Source of the DNA: PALSA-607 sp963737705 | Lineage (GTDB): Bacteria > Actinomycetota > Actinomycetes > Acidothermales > Acidothermaceae | Length of the DNA: 64,000 nucleotides | Direction of reading: 5' to 3' | Assembly: GCA_963737705.1 (NCBI GenBank) | Contig: CAVTTP010000007.1 | Coordinates: forward strand, 186,001 to 250,000 | In this document: positions 26,249-35,206 of the stretch, in pieces | Layout: the number at the start of each line of letters is the position of its first letter | Numbering within the stretch: position 1 is the first letter of the stretch | Made by a program: the position numbers and the translations under genes | Notes under the pieces: generated by a model | The model's input: the letters and a program-made list of their open reading frames with translations, nothing else | What the model was told of the DNA's origin: nothing | Database searches by the model: none

Positions 26249-26965
26249 GTGAGTCAACACTGGGACCCCACGTCCGATTCCGCCGAGATTGAGGCGGCAA
26301 CGTCCCGCTTGCTCGATACGGCCAGGACCCTGTCGGACGCCGATGTGCTGGCGCCGTCGCGCCTGCCGGGGTGGTCTCGGGGCCACGTTCTGACCCACGT
26401 CGCGCGCAACGCGGACAGCCTGGTCAACCGGCTGACCACGGCGGCGACCGGCGTCGACATCCCGCAGTACCCGAGCCAAGAGGCCCGCGATGCCGGGATC
26501 GAGGCCGGCGCGACCCGCCCGATCGATGAGCAGGTACGTGATCTTGAGGAGTCGCACCAGCGATTCGCCAATGCCGTGCGCACCGTGCCGGCGGCGAACT
26601 GGGCGAACGACATGCGATGGATGAGCGGCGACACTCGGCCGGCATCGAAGATCCTCGATGCGCGGCTTCGCGAGGTGGCCATCCATCACATCGATCTCGA
26701 CGCCGGCTACACGGCGTCCGACTGGCCGTCGCCGTTTGCCCTGCGGATTCTCGTCTCGGTCTTGCCGGCGTTCGAGGTCCGCGGAATCGAGCCCGTCACC
26801 CTGGTCCCGAGCGACGTCGACGCGCGCATCGACCTCGCGGGCGGCTCGTCAGTCGAGGTTCACGGCTCGGCCTCAGCGCTGGCAACCTGGGTGCTCGGCC
26901 GCGACGACGGCTCGACGCTATCGGTGACCGGCGGTCAGCTACCTACCCCGCCTGCCTGGACCTGA
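26249..26965 (+). CDS. Maleylpyruvate isomerase N-terminal domain protein (mycothiol-dependent MDMPI/DinB family)
   Basis: Member of the DinB-like four-helix family used in actinomycetes for mycothiol-dependent isomerases and transferases. The 238 residues contain the typical LPGWSRGHVLTHVARNAD segment, whose first His lies on the metal-binding helix, and the later REVAIHHIDLDAGY with two more metal-binding histidines. Together these suggest a His-rich metal site. A C-terminal SCP2-like small domain follows. The GTG at 26249 is the likely start. The gene is divergent from uvrA and 38 bp before an MBL-fold gene in the same direction. The true substrate is unknown; a thiol-linked detoxification step is inferred. 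Confidence 0.85.
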   Translation: MSQHWDPTSDSAEIEAATSRLLDTARTLSDADVLAPSRLPGWSRGHVLTHVARNADSLVNRLTTAATGVDIPQYPSQEARDAGIEAGATRPIDEQVRDLEESHQRFANAVRTVPAANWANDMRWMSGDTRPASKILDARLREVAIHHIDLDAGYTASDWPSPFALRILVSVLPAFEVRGIEPVTLVPSDVDARIDLAGGSSVEVHGSASALATWVLGRDDGSTLSVTGGQLPTPPAWT

Positions 26966-27003
26966 CCTCGTCTGGCCGCGCCAGACCGGACACAATGATC
27001 GGC

Positions 27004-27669
27004 ATGGCATCTGACGAATACACCGGCGAGGTGAAGGTCGGCGGCCCAGCGGCCGTACGCGAGCTGCCCGGACTGCGAATCACGAAGATCGCGGTCGGGC
27101 CCTACGACAACAATGCCTACTTCCTTCGGTGCACGGCGACCGGCGACACGATGCTGATCGACGCCGCCGCCGAACCCGACCGTTTGTTGGCCGCACGCGC
27201 CGACGGGCTACTGGTCAGTGTCGTCACGACACACCAGCACCCCGACCACTGGCAAGGCCTCGAGGCAGTCGTCGGCGTGACCGGACCTGCAGTCATTGCG
27301 CATCCACTCGACGCACCCGGGCTGCCGATACCGATGACAGAAACAGTCGTGGACGGCGATGTGCTGGCGGTCGGCGACGCGCAAGTGAAGGTCGTTCACT
27401 TGAAAGGCCACACGCCAGGAAGCATCGCGCTTGTGTACGACTGGGACTCAGCTGCGCCGCACATCTTCACTGGGGACTCACTTTTCCCTGGCGGGCCTGG
27501 AAATACGCGCAAGAACGTGGCTGACTTCACCTCGTTGATGGACGACCTCGAGGCGAAAGTGTTCGGCGTCTTCCCGGACGCGACATGGGTGTATCCAGGT
27601 CACGGCGGCGACACCACACTTGGGGTGGAGCGCCCACACCTAGGCGAGTGGCGCGAACGCGGTTGGTAG
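27004..27669 (+). CDS. MBL-fold metallohydrolase (glyoxalase II-like)
   Basis: Soluble hydrolase of 221 residues with the metallo-beta-lactamase fold. The metal motif THQHPDH is at about residues 76-82, with later ligands in LKGHTPGSIALV, FTGDSLFPGGPGNT and YPGHGGDTTLG, so a two-metal centre is likely. I choose the ATG at 27004 (MASDEYTGEV). An ATG at 26995 would add three residues, and the frame further upstream overlaps the previous gene. MBL genes beside uvrA are common in actinomycetes, but their substrate is not established. A thioester or mycothiol conjugate is a plausible guess given the neighbour. Confidence 0.87.
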   Translation: MASDEYTGEVKVGGPAAVRELPGLRITKIAVGPYDNNAYFLRCTATGDTMLIDAAAEPDRLLAARADGLLVSVVTTHQHPDHWQGLEAVVGVTGPAVIAHPLDAPGLPIPMTETVVDGDVLAVGDAQVKVVHLKGHTPGSIALVYDWDSAAPHIFTGDSLFPGGPGNTRKNVADFTSLMDDLEAKVFGVFPDATWVYPGHGGDTTLGVERPHLGEWRERGW

Positions 27670-27690
27670 GCGACGCCGGGTTTGGTGAGC

Positions 27691-27912
27691 TCAGCGCGGT
27701 GGAGCCGGATCCTCGCCCTCGATCTCTTTCGCGACGGTCACGGCGCGGAACCGAATGGACCAGAAGGCGGCAACGACCGTCCACGCAACAGCGAAGACAA
27801 GGGCGACCGCGCCGTGCAGCACGAGGTAGACAACCCACCACAGCAGAGCCATTGCCGCGCCACCCCAGCGCAGACCGCGAAGTCGAGCAGTCGACCTGCG
27901 TCGGACACTCAT
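27691..27912 (-). CDS. Small membrane protein, 73 aa, unknown function
   Basis: Not recognised as a named family. The 73 residues hold a basic N-terminus and a long hydrophobic region (about 19-50), which could form one long or two short helices, then an acidic, proline-containing tail. It starts 6 bases after the 27919-28164 gene, also a small membrane protein, so the two form an operon. Its stop is 21 bases from the convergent MBL gene. Confidence 0.6.
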   Translation of the reverse strand: MSVRRRSTARLRGLRWGGAAMALLWWVVYLVLHGAVALVFAVAWTVVAAFWSIRFRAVTVAKEIEGEDPAPPR

Positions 27913-27918
27913 ACCGGT

Positions 27919-28164
27919 CTACTTGTCCGGTAGTTGCCAACGGCTGGCTAGCCGGGCGGTCGCCCGGCGAGCGAATTCGTTGGCGCCCACGAAGTACGTC
28001 GCGGCGACGCAGGTGAACAGGATCGCCAGTGCCAGGTGCAAGGGCTTCGGCTGGACCATCTCGGCTATCCAGTAAAACGCAGCGACAACTGCCCAGATCG
28101 CGCCGCCGAGCCGGTACCACTGGGGCGTGCGCCGTTCGGGCATCATCGTCCGCGGTCCGGGCAT
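27919..28164 (-). CDS. Small membrane protein, 81 aa, unknown function
   Basis: A hydrophilic N-terminus, then two hydrophobic segments (about 18-36 and 43-61), then a basic ending with FARRATARLASRW. Start codons at 28164 or at the next ATG (28146) are both possible. It is the first gene of a two-gene operon with 27691-27912. The spacing and shared features suggest they work together, but no function can be assigned. About 95 bp separate it from the divergent 28261 gene. Confidence 0.6.
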   Translation of the reverse strand: MPGPRTMMPERRTPQWYRLGGAIWAVVAAFYWIAEMVQPKPLHLALAILFTCVAATYFVGANEFARRATARLASRWQLPDK

Positions 28165-28260
28165 CGCGTCAGATTACAGGGCCACGCCGAGGGCATCCCC
28201 GACCGAGTCATCGGATTCGCTCGCCGGCCGTAGTAGTTTCGCGGAAGAAAGGAGGCAGCG

Positions 28261-28470
28261 GTGGTCGTCTTCGTATGGCTCGTCATCGCTGCCATCGTGC
28301 TTGGGGTCGGCGTGTCACTCGCCGCGATGGACAGAAGGTCGCGCCGCAACGGTCACGTGTTGCGCGGGTCCTCGAACATCTCCGCCTCGCTCTTTGACAC
28401 CAATGCCAACGCGCGCGTCATCAACCACACTCGCGGCCGGCTCGCCGCGCCGCCCACTCCGCGAAAGTAA
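28261..28470 (+). CDS. Tiny single-pass membrane protein, copy 1 of a tandem pair
   Basis: 69 residues from a GTG at 28261 with AAAGGAGG a few bases upstream. One N-terminal hydrophobic helix (about 2-22) is followed at once by the basic motif MDRRSRRNGHVLR, then a short Ser/Asn-rich tail. The helix and motif are repeated almost unchanged in the next gene at 28478, so the pair is a tandem duplication. By the positive-inside rule the motif faces the cytoplasm. Function unknown. Confidence 0.72.
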   Translation: MVVFVWLVIAAIVLGVGVSLAAMDRRSRRNGHVLRGSSNISASLFDTNANARVINHTRGRLAAPPTPRK

Positions 28471-28477
28471 CTCGCCC

Positions 28478-28684
28478 ATGGTTGCGTTGGTCTGGCTCGC
28501 CATTGCTGCTGTCGCGCTCGGGGTCGGCGTGCTGCTGTGGTCGATGGATCGCCGAGCGCGGCGCAACGGTCACGTCATCAGGCATGCGTCGGAGGTGTCC
28601 GCTCTCGAGAGCGCCACCCGAAGAAGCATCCGTCGCAACCGGCCGCGCGTCAGCCCGGTCGCGCGCGACTTCCCGAAGCTGTAG
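28478..28684 (+). CDS. Tiny single-pass membrane protein, copy 2 of a tandem pair
   Basis: 68 residues from the ATG at 28478, seven bases after the first copy's stop. The N-terminus MVALVWLAIAAVALGVGV parallels MVVFVWLVIAAIVLGVGV of copy 1. The following MDRRARRNGHVIR parallels MDRRSRRNGHVLR. The tails then diverge; this one is strongly basic (RRSIRRNRPR). A longer frame is open upstream, but the paralogy fixes the start. Conservation of the duplicated motif suggests a real protein; role unknown. Confidence 0.72.
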   Translation: MVALVWLAIAAVALGVGVLLWSMDRRARRNGHVIRHASEVSALESATRRSIRRNRPRVSPVARDFPKL

Positions 28685-28695
28685 GCGACAGGCAG

Positions 28696-28971
28696 TTACA
28701 GGGGCTCGAGCAACGCCTCATTCCACGCCTGGATGTGCCACTTGGCGACAAGGCCGTTCAGCACGAAGGGGTCGGTGGCCGCAAACTCCTCGGCGGCCTC
28801 GCGAGTCGTGAATACAGCTAGCGCACCCTCGCGGTTCGCGTACGGGCCGATCAACAAGAGGGTGCCCTGGTCCTGGAAGGTCGCCCACCGAGCACGGTGC
28901 GCAGGAAAGTGCGCACGCAAGTCGTCGATGTCGAGGTCGGGTGGTGATTCGTAGATCAGGACGTACTTCAC
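28696..28971 (-). CDS. YciI family protein
   Basis: 91 residues of the YCII-related ferredoxin-like fold. It has the N-terminal MKYVLIYE strand, HRARWATFQDQGTLLLIGP with the family His-x-x-W and the Gly-Pro turn, then EEFAATDPFVLNGLVAKWHI, the typical DPF motif. Members are small dimeric proteins, some with dehalogenase-like activity or used as accessory domains; the reaction here is unknown. It is followed toward lower coordinates by the convergent 28478 gene. The upstream neighbour 28979-29215 is 7 bases away in the same direction. Confidence 0.85.
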   Translation of the reverse strand: MKYVLIYESPPDLDIDDLRAHFPAHRARWATFQDQGTLLLIGPYANREGALAVFTTREAAEEFAATDPFVLNGLVAKWHIQAWNEALLEPL

Positions 28972-28978
28972 GGCAGCC

Positions 28979-29215
28979 CTAGGCGCCGGGGTGCATGGCG
29001 CGCCAGCGCTCGCCCTGCGATTTGATGACCGGTGCTTGAAGAGCCTTATTCAGTTGGTGGTTCGACCAGGCCCGACCAACTTCGATCGCTTTCTTGGCGG
29101 CCTTTCGAGGCGTCGGGTGACTGCTGGCCTTCGTCGCCGCGGCAGCAAGAGCCGCCACAAACAGATACTTCACCGCGCGACCCGTCATGCTCTTGCGACC
29201 GCGATCGGCACTCAT
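28979..29215 (-). CDS. Small basic protein, 78 aa, unknown function
   Basis: Not recognised. The sequence has a basic N-terminus, one moderately hydrophobic segment (VKYLFVAALAAAATKA, about 15-30), and a basic, helical C-terminus rich in Lys, Arg and Trp. It could be membrane-associated. It lies in the same direction as, and 7 bases upstream of, the YciI-like gene, which supports it being a real gene. The spacer to uvrB is about 120 bp. Confidence 0.55.
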   Translation of the reverse strand: MSADRGRKSMTGRAVKYLFVAALAAAATKASSHPTPRKAAKKAIEVGRAWSNHQLNKALQAPVIKSQGERWRAMHPGA

Positions 29216-29336
29216 GCGACGCTCCTAATGATGATCGTGAGCAACGTGTGGGCACGTGGCGACCCCGACGATATCGACGGAACGCCGATTCCAACAGGAT
29301 TTGTTGCCGCAGCCGCCACGAAGGACGGCTGACCAG

Positions 29337-31445
29337 TCAGCGGACGCCTGCAGCCTCCATGCCGCGCAGTTCCTTCTTGAGCTCGTGGATCTCGTCGCGC
29401 AGACGGGCTGCCAGCTCGAAGTGCAGCTCGGTTGCGGCAGTGTGCATCTGCTCCGTGAGCTGCGTGATGAGCTCGCCCAGCTCTTCACGCGGCATCCCGG
29501 CAAGCTCGCGCGCGTGCGCGCCGGCACCGCGAGACGACAGCCCGGGCACCGGGGCCTTCCCCCTGCTCATCTGCCGGCCGCCGCCGCCGATCAAAGCCTG
29601 CGTATCGACGTCCTCGCGCACGATCGAGTCGAGGATGTCGGCAATCTTCTTGCGCAACGGCTGCGGGTCGATCCCCCGCTCGAGGTTGTAGGCGACTTGC
29701 TTGGCGCGCCGTCGATTGGTCTCGTCGATCGCGTGCGCCATCGACGGCGTGACCGTGTCGGCGTACATGTGCACCTGACCCGAGACGTTACGCGCCGCCC
29801 GGCCGATGGTCTGGATCAACGACGTTCCCGAGCGCAGGAACCCCTCCTTGTCGGCGTCGAGGATCGACACGAGCGACACTTCCGGCAGGTCGAGGCCTTC
29901 GCGCAGCAGGTTGATGCCGACAAGAACGTCGAACTCACCAAGTCGAAGCTCGCGCAGCAACTCGACGCGACGCAGGGTGTCGACCTCGCTGTGCAAGTAC
30001 CGCACCCGAATGCCGAGCTCTAGTAAGTAGTCGGTGAGGTCTTCGGACATCTTCTTGGTCAGCGTGGTGACGAGTACGCGCTCGTTGCGCTCGGCGCGCA
30101 ATCGGATCTCGTGCACCAGGTCGTCGATCTGGCCCTTGCTCGGCTTCACCACGATCTCGGGGTCGATGAGACCGGTTGGGCGGATCACCTGCTCGACGAC
30201 GTCACCCTGCACGCGCCCCAACTCATACGGGCCTGGGGTGGCTGAGAGATAGACGGTCTGACCGATGCGATCGACGAACTCCTCCCAGCGAAGCGGCCGG
30301 TTGTCCATTGCACTCGGCAATCGGAACCCGTGCTCAACGAGGTTGCGCTTGCGCGACATGTCGCCTTCGTACATGCCCCCGATCTGGGGCACTGTGACGT
30401 GTGACTCGTCGATGACAAGCAGGAAGTCTTCGGGGAAGTAGTCGAGCAACGTGTTGGGCGCAGTGCCAGCGGCGCGGCCGTCGATGTGCCGGCTGTAGTT
30501 CTCGATACCCGAGCAACTACCGACCTGCCGCATCATCTCGAGGTCGTATGTCGTACGCATCCGTAGCCGTTGTGACTCAAGCAACTTGCCTTGCTTCTCA
30601 AGCTCGGCGAGGCGTTGCTCAAGCTCTGCCTCAATGCCGGCGATCGCGCGTTCCATCCGCTCGGGACCCGCGACGTAGTGCGAGGCAGGGAAGACGTAGA
30701 GCTCCTTGTCTTCCGTGACGAGCTCACCGGTCAACGGATGCAGTGTCGACAACCGCTCGATCGTGTCGCCGAACATCTCGATGCGTACGGCGAGCTCTTC
30801 GTACTGAGGAATGATCTCGATCGTGTCGCCACGCACCCGGAACGTGCCGCGAGTGAACGCGACGTCGTTGCGCGTGTATTGAATCTCGACCAGTTTGCGG
30901 AGCAGCTTGTCGCGCTCGATCTCTTGGCCCACCTTGAGCCTGACCATGCGATCGACGTATTCCTGCGGCGTGCCAAGGCCGTAGATGCACGAAACGCTGG
31001 CGACAACGACGACATCACGTCGCGTCAGCAGGCTGTTCGTGGCCGAGTGCCGCAACCGCTCGACCTCATCGTTGATCGACGAGTCTTTCTCGATGTAGGT
31101 ATCGGTCTGCGGGATGTATGCCTCTGGCTGGTAGTAGTCGTAGTAGCTCACGAAGTACTCGACCGCGTTGTTCGGGAGCATCTCACGCAGCTCGTTAGCC
31201 AGCTGGGCCGCCAGGGTCTTGTTCGGCGCCATCACCAGCGTCGGTCGCTGGAGCCGCTCGACAAGCCATGCCGTCGTTGCCGACTTGCCGGTGCCCGTCG
31301 CGCCTAGGAGTACGGCATCGCGGTCGCCGCGCTTGATCCGCGCCTCGAGATCGGCGATCGCTGTCGGCTGGTCGCCGGACGGGGTGAAGTCGCTGACAAC
31401 CTGCAGCGGTGCCACGCTGCGCACAAGATCGGTGACTGGTCTCAC
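29337..31445 (-). CDS. uvrB: Excinuclease ABC subunit B
   Basis: Helicase-like damage-verification subunit of nucleotide excision repair. From the GTG at 31445 it has 702 residues, normal for UvrB. Motifs are Walker A GATGTGKSATTAWL, the damage-probing beta-hairpin YYDYYQPEAYIPQTDTYIE, the DEAD-like LLVIDESHVTVPQ, helicase motif VI QTIGRAARN, and the C-terminal UVR coiled-coil (AATELHFELAARLRDEI) that contacts UvrC. The frame is open up to 31754 but that part shows no similarity to UvrB. A 20-bp inverted repeat lies about 75 bases upstream of the start. Confidence 0.97.
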   Translation of the reverse strand: MRPVTDLVRSVAPLQVVSDFTPSGDQPTAIADLEARIKRGDRDAVLLGATGTGKSATTAWLVERLQRPTLVMAPNKTLAAQLANELREMLPNNAVEYFVSYYDYYQPEAYIPQTDTYIEKDSSINDEVERLRHSATNSLLTRRDVVVVASVSCIYGLGTPQEYVDRMVRLKVGQEIERDKLLRKLVEIQYTRNDVAFTRGTFRVRGDTIEIIPQYEELAVRIEMFGDTIERLSTLHPLTGELVTEDKELYVFPASHYVAGPERMERAIAGIEAELEQRLAELEKQGKLLESQRLRMRTTYDLEMMRQVGSCSGIENYSRHIDGRAAGTAPNTLLDYFPEDFLLVIDESHVTVPQIGGMYEGDMSRKRNLVEHGFRLPSAMDNRPLRWEEFVDRIGQTVYLSATPGPYELGRVQGDVVEQVIRPTGLIDPEIVVKPSKGQIDDLVHEIRLRAERNERVLVTTLTKKMSEDLTDYLLELGIRVRYLHSEVDTLRRVELLRELRLGEFDVLVGINLLREGLDLPEVSLVSILDADKEGFLRSGTSLIQTIGRAARNVSGQVHMYADTVTPSMAHAIDETNRRRAKQVAYNLERGIDPQPLRKKIADILDSIVREDVDTQALIGGGGRQMSRGKAPVPGLSSRGAGAHARELAGMPREELGELITQLTEQMHTAATELHFELAARLRDEIHELKKELRGMEAAGVR

Positions 31446-31516
31446 GCTGAACAAGGTACGTGGTCGGCCGGACAGTTTCCTCCGCGCCGGATTCGGCCTG
31501 TGGCGAGACCTATCCG

Positions 31517-31590
31517 CGACTTCGCATCCCGGGTGGTTACTGAAACCGCACAAAACACCCTCGCCTGCCGCCACCCGGGATGCGAAGTCG
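31517..31590. repeat. Perfect 20-bp inverted repeat upstream of uvrB
   Basis: Arms at 31517-31536 and 31571-31590 are exact reverse complements (core GACTTCGCATCCCGGGTGG), separated by 34 bp. It lies in the 5' region of uvrB, about 75 bp before the start codon. It could be a protein-binding palindrome or an mRNA hairpin. The rest of this 397-bp intergenic region (31446-31842) holds no convincing gene. Confidence 0.85.
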
Positions 31591-31798
31591 GCCAGATCTC
31601 GGGACGGTCGAGACTGGTGTGACTGGCGAACATAACTGGTGCCATAGTGACCAAAGATTCTCGTAGAATTCGCTTCCCAGTAAGGGTTTTCTCCCCTAAC
31701 GTTTCGTCTCGCAAGAAGTGATCCGCCGCTCCCGGGCAACTGGGAAAGTGTCAAAGCTGGCTTCGGTCGGCGGCGACGGGCGGGGAGCCACTTGCAAT

Positions 31799-31830
31799 GT
31801 GACCCCCTGGGCTTCGGCTCGGGGGGTCAC
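31799..31830 (-). terminator. Stem-loop downstream of coaE
   Basis: GTGACCCCC pairs with GGGGGTCAC, extended by wobble and GC pairs to close a TTCG/CGAA tetraloop. It begins 12 bases after the coaE stop. The strong compact stem fits a transcription terminator for the rpsA-side unit ending with coaE, although no long T-run follows on the minus strand. Confidence 0.7.
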
Positions 31831-31842
31831 GTAATTTCCGCC

Positions 31843-32451
31843 CTATTTTTCGCCGCGACGGGCCACCAGGGCGGCCCAAAGGCGCGCGACCTCGGCCTGC
31901 AAGTCGTCGAGCGTCCCGTCGTTCTCGATCACCCGCCACGCGATCGCGGCACGCTCGTCATCGGACGCCTGCACTGCGATCCGGGCGCGCGCATCGCCGT
32001 CCGACATGCCACGCGACGACAGCACCCGATCCAGCCGTGCGGCGAGCGGCGCCTGGACCACGACGACGACGTCGTACTCGCCCGCCAAGCCCGTCTCGAC
32101 GAGCAACGGGACTGCGTTCACAACGATCGCGTCAGGTGCCGCCGCAGCGATCCTGCGCCGTGTTTCTGCCCGGACCAGCGGATGCGTGATTGCCTCGAGG
32201 CGGCGGCGTTGACTGGCGTCGCCGAACACGATCGTGGCCAGACGCCGCCGGTCGAGCCCACCGTCGCTCGCGACCACGCCAGGCCCGAAGGCCGCAACGA
32301 CAGCGTCGAACCCGGGCGTCGCTGGCAGGACGACGTCGCGGGCGACCTCGTCAGCATCGATGCCAACCGCGCCGAGTGCCACTAGCGCATCGAGGACCGC
32401 ACTCTTGCCCGAACCGAGGCCGCCAGTCAGGCCGACCGTCAGCGCGGGCAC
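31843..32451 (-). CDS. coaE: Dephospho-CoA kinase
   Basis: Phosphorylates dephospho-CoA at the 3' hydroxyl, the last step of coenzyme A synthesis. From the GTG at 32451 it has 202 residues, normal for the single-domain enzyme. The P-loop VGLTGGLGSGKSAV, the substrate region GAVGIDADEVARDVV, and THPLVRAETRRR with VVNAVPLLVETGL are all typical. Many actinomycete CoaE proteins carry an extra C-terminal domain; this one does not. An upstream extension of the frame overlaps the lipoprotein gene. That gene ends only 7 bases before this start, so the two are cotranscribed. Confidence 0.95.
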   Translation of the reverse strand: MPALTVGLTGGLGSGKSAVLDALVALGAVGIDADEVARDVVLPATPGFDAVVAAFGPGVVASDGGLDRRRLATIVFGDASQRRRLEAITHPLVRAETRRRIAAAAPDAIVVNAVPLLVETGLAGEYDVVVVVQAPLAARLDRVLSSRGMSDGDARARIAVQASDDERAAIAWRVIENDGTLDDLQAEVARLWAALVARRGEK

Positions 32452-32458
32452 TGCCCAC

Positions 32459-33229
32459 TCACGCAGACCCGCCTGCCGAGGGAGACGCCGACCCGGAAGG
32501 AGCCGCGCCGAACCGCAGCATTGCCGCCGCAATTCCCTCCAGCGCACCTGGTGCCTTGTCGGCCGTGACCAGGGTGGGCGAGAGCTCGACGACGATGGTC
32601 CTGGCGAGATCAGCCATGACCAACTCGCTGAACGTCGGGCCGATGAGCACGAACGCGGCCTTCCCACTCACGCTCACGTTCGATACCGCTGCGCTGGTGC
32701 CGTCAGCTTCGATGGTCGTCTGCACTCGGCCGGCGGCCGTCGATGCGTCGATGTAGGTGATGTAGGAGACCTGCACCAGCGGCACCGGCGTTGGGCTGGC
32801 CGTCGGCTTCGCGCCAGTCTTCGACGTGGGAGTTGGAGCGGTCGGCGCCACCGTGGGAGCGCCTGGAGCTGTCCCGTAGGTGCACGTCACTCGACCAGTA
32901 CGGCCCGACTGCGGCACCGGCGCGGCTCTCAAGTAGTTGACCTGCCCGAGGATCCCAAAGCCGAGAATGCTCTCGAGGGTGCCCAGTGGCAGCAGCTGTG
33001 AACAGCCGGCCGGCAGAACCGGGGCGGACGGCGAGGCGCTGACCAAAGCTGACGTGCTAGCCGCAACAACGGTCGGCGTCGGCACGAGCGTGGGTGCGGC
33101 GACGGTGCTGCTCTGGCTGACCACGGGCGTCGGGATGATGGGCTTCGCCTTGGACGTGCAGCCGGTGGCACCGACGGCAACTGCAAGACCGGCGACACCA
33201 GCAGCAGCGCGCCAGCTCCGGACTCCCAT
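32459..33229 (-). CDS. Putative lipoprotein (DUF3558-like), unknown function
   Basis: 256 residues with an N-terminal signal ending in a lipobox (VGATGC, Cys at about 24), so probably lipidated and surface-anchored. A Thr/Ser/Pro/Val-rich linker follows. A folded domain with two cysteines (GCSQLLPLGTLESILG and VTCTYGT) then follows, interrupted by a second Pro/Thr-rich insertion of about 40 residues, and the protein ends in a Ser/Ala tail. The pattern resembles DUF3558 lipoproteins of actinomycetes, but this is by pattern only. It is placed between rpsA and coaE, 7 bases before coaE and after the rpsA terminator. Confidence 0.78.
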   Translation of the reverse strand: MGVRSWRAAAGVAGLAVAVGATGCTSKAKPIIPTPVVSQSSTVAAPTLVPTPTVVAASTSALVSASPSAPVLPAGCSQLLPLGTLESILGFGILGQVNYLRAAPVPQSGRTGRVTCTYGTAPGAPTVAPTAPTPTSKTGAKPTASPTPVPLVQVSYITYIDASTAAGRVQTTIEADGTSAAVSNVSVSGKAAFVLIGPTFSELVMADLARTIVVELSPTLVTADKAPGALEGIAAAMLRFGAAPSGSASPSAGGSA

Positions 33230-33256
33230 GGCGGCAGGCTAATCCTTGCGCGGCTC

Positions 33257-33296
33257 AAAAAACGGCGGACCCCGCCGAAGCGAGGCCCGCCGTTTT
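33257..33296 (-). terminator. Rho-independent terminator of rpsA
   Basis: AAAACGGCGG and CCGCCGTTTT form a 10-bp stem with further pairing possible in the 18-base loop, followed on the minus strand by a run of six T. It lies about 50 bases after the rpsA stop and before the lipoprotein gene. This is the clearest intrinsic terminator in the window. Confidence 0.9.
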
Positions 33297-33305
33297 CGAA
33301 TGAAC

Positions 33306-33326
33306 TGGCCCCGACTGCTGGGGCCA
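33306..33326 (-). terminator. Short GC hairpin just after rpsA
   Basis: TGGCCCC / GGGGCCA stem with a 7-base loop, between the rpsA stop and the main terminator at 33257. Probably part of a tandem termination or 3'-end stabilising structure. Confidence 0.6.
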
Positions 33327-33344
33327 ATGTCAGTCAGCAGGCGA

Positions 33345-34907
<1,563 letters not shown>

Positions 34908-35142
34908 AAGGGGGTGGACTCCGGTCGCGGACAACGGGTTGGGTGTCGCGCACAGGCCCGTCGTTTCAGCCGCGAACGGCGGCCACACTGCGTCTGTTAA
35001 GCGCGGGAGGGGTTACCGAAGTCGACCGAAGCGATCGCGAACCTGCTCCATACCGAGGTACACGCAGGCCCACACGCACCTTCCACTTTACGTGGCACGC
35101 TGTGAACCGGTCAATCCGGGCCACTCACGCCCACAGTTGACC

Positions 35143-35206
35143 CGATGATCATGGCGAAAGGGGTGTGTGTGAGCGACGTGAGTGCCCCGTTTTCCCATGA
35201 TCATCG
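35143..35206. repeat. 12-bp inverted repeat flanking the methyltransferase start
   Basis: CGATGATCATGG at 35143-35154 and CCATGATCATCG at 35195-35206 are exact reverse complements, and each contains the palindrome TGATCA. The preferred start codon at 35169 lies between them. Possible operator or 5' mRNA structure; the second arm is inside the coding sequence. Confidence 0.6.

Noticed and set aside
31600..31680. Possible SOS (LexA) box upstream of uvrB, around GCGAACATAAC
   Set aside because: Only one half-site (GAAC) matches; the second half of the actinomycete GAAC-N4-GTTC pattern is missing.
31442..31714. A 90-codon frame upstream of uvrB on the minus strand
   Set aside because: It crosses the inverted repeat, has no family motif or good ribosome-binding site and unusual composition; more likely an untranslated leader.
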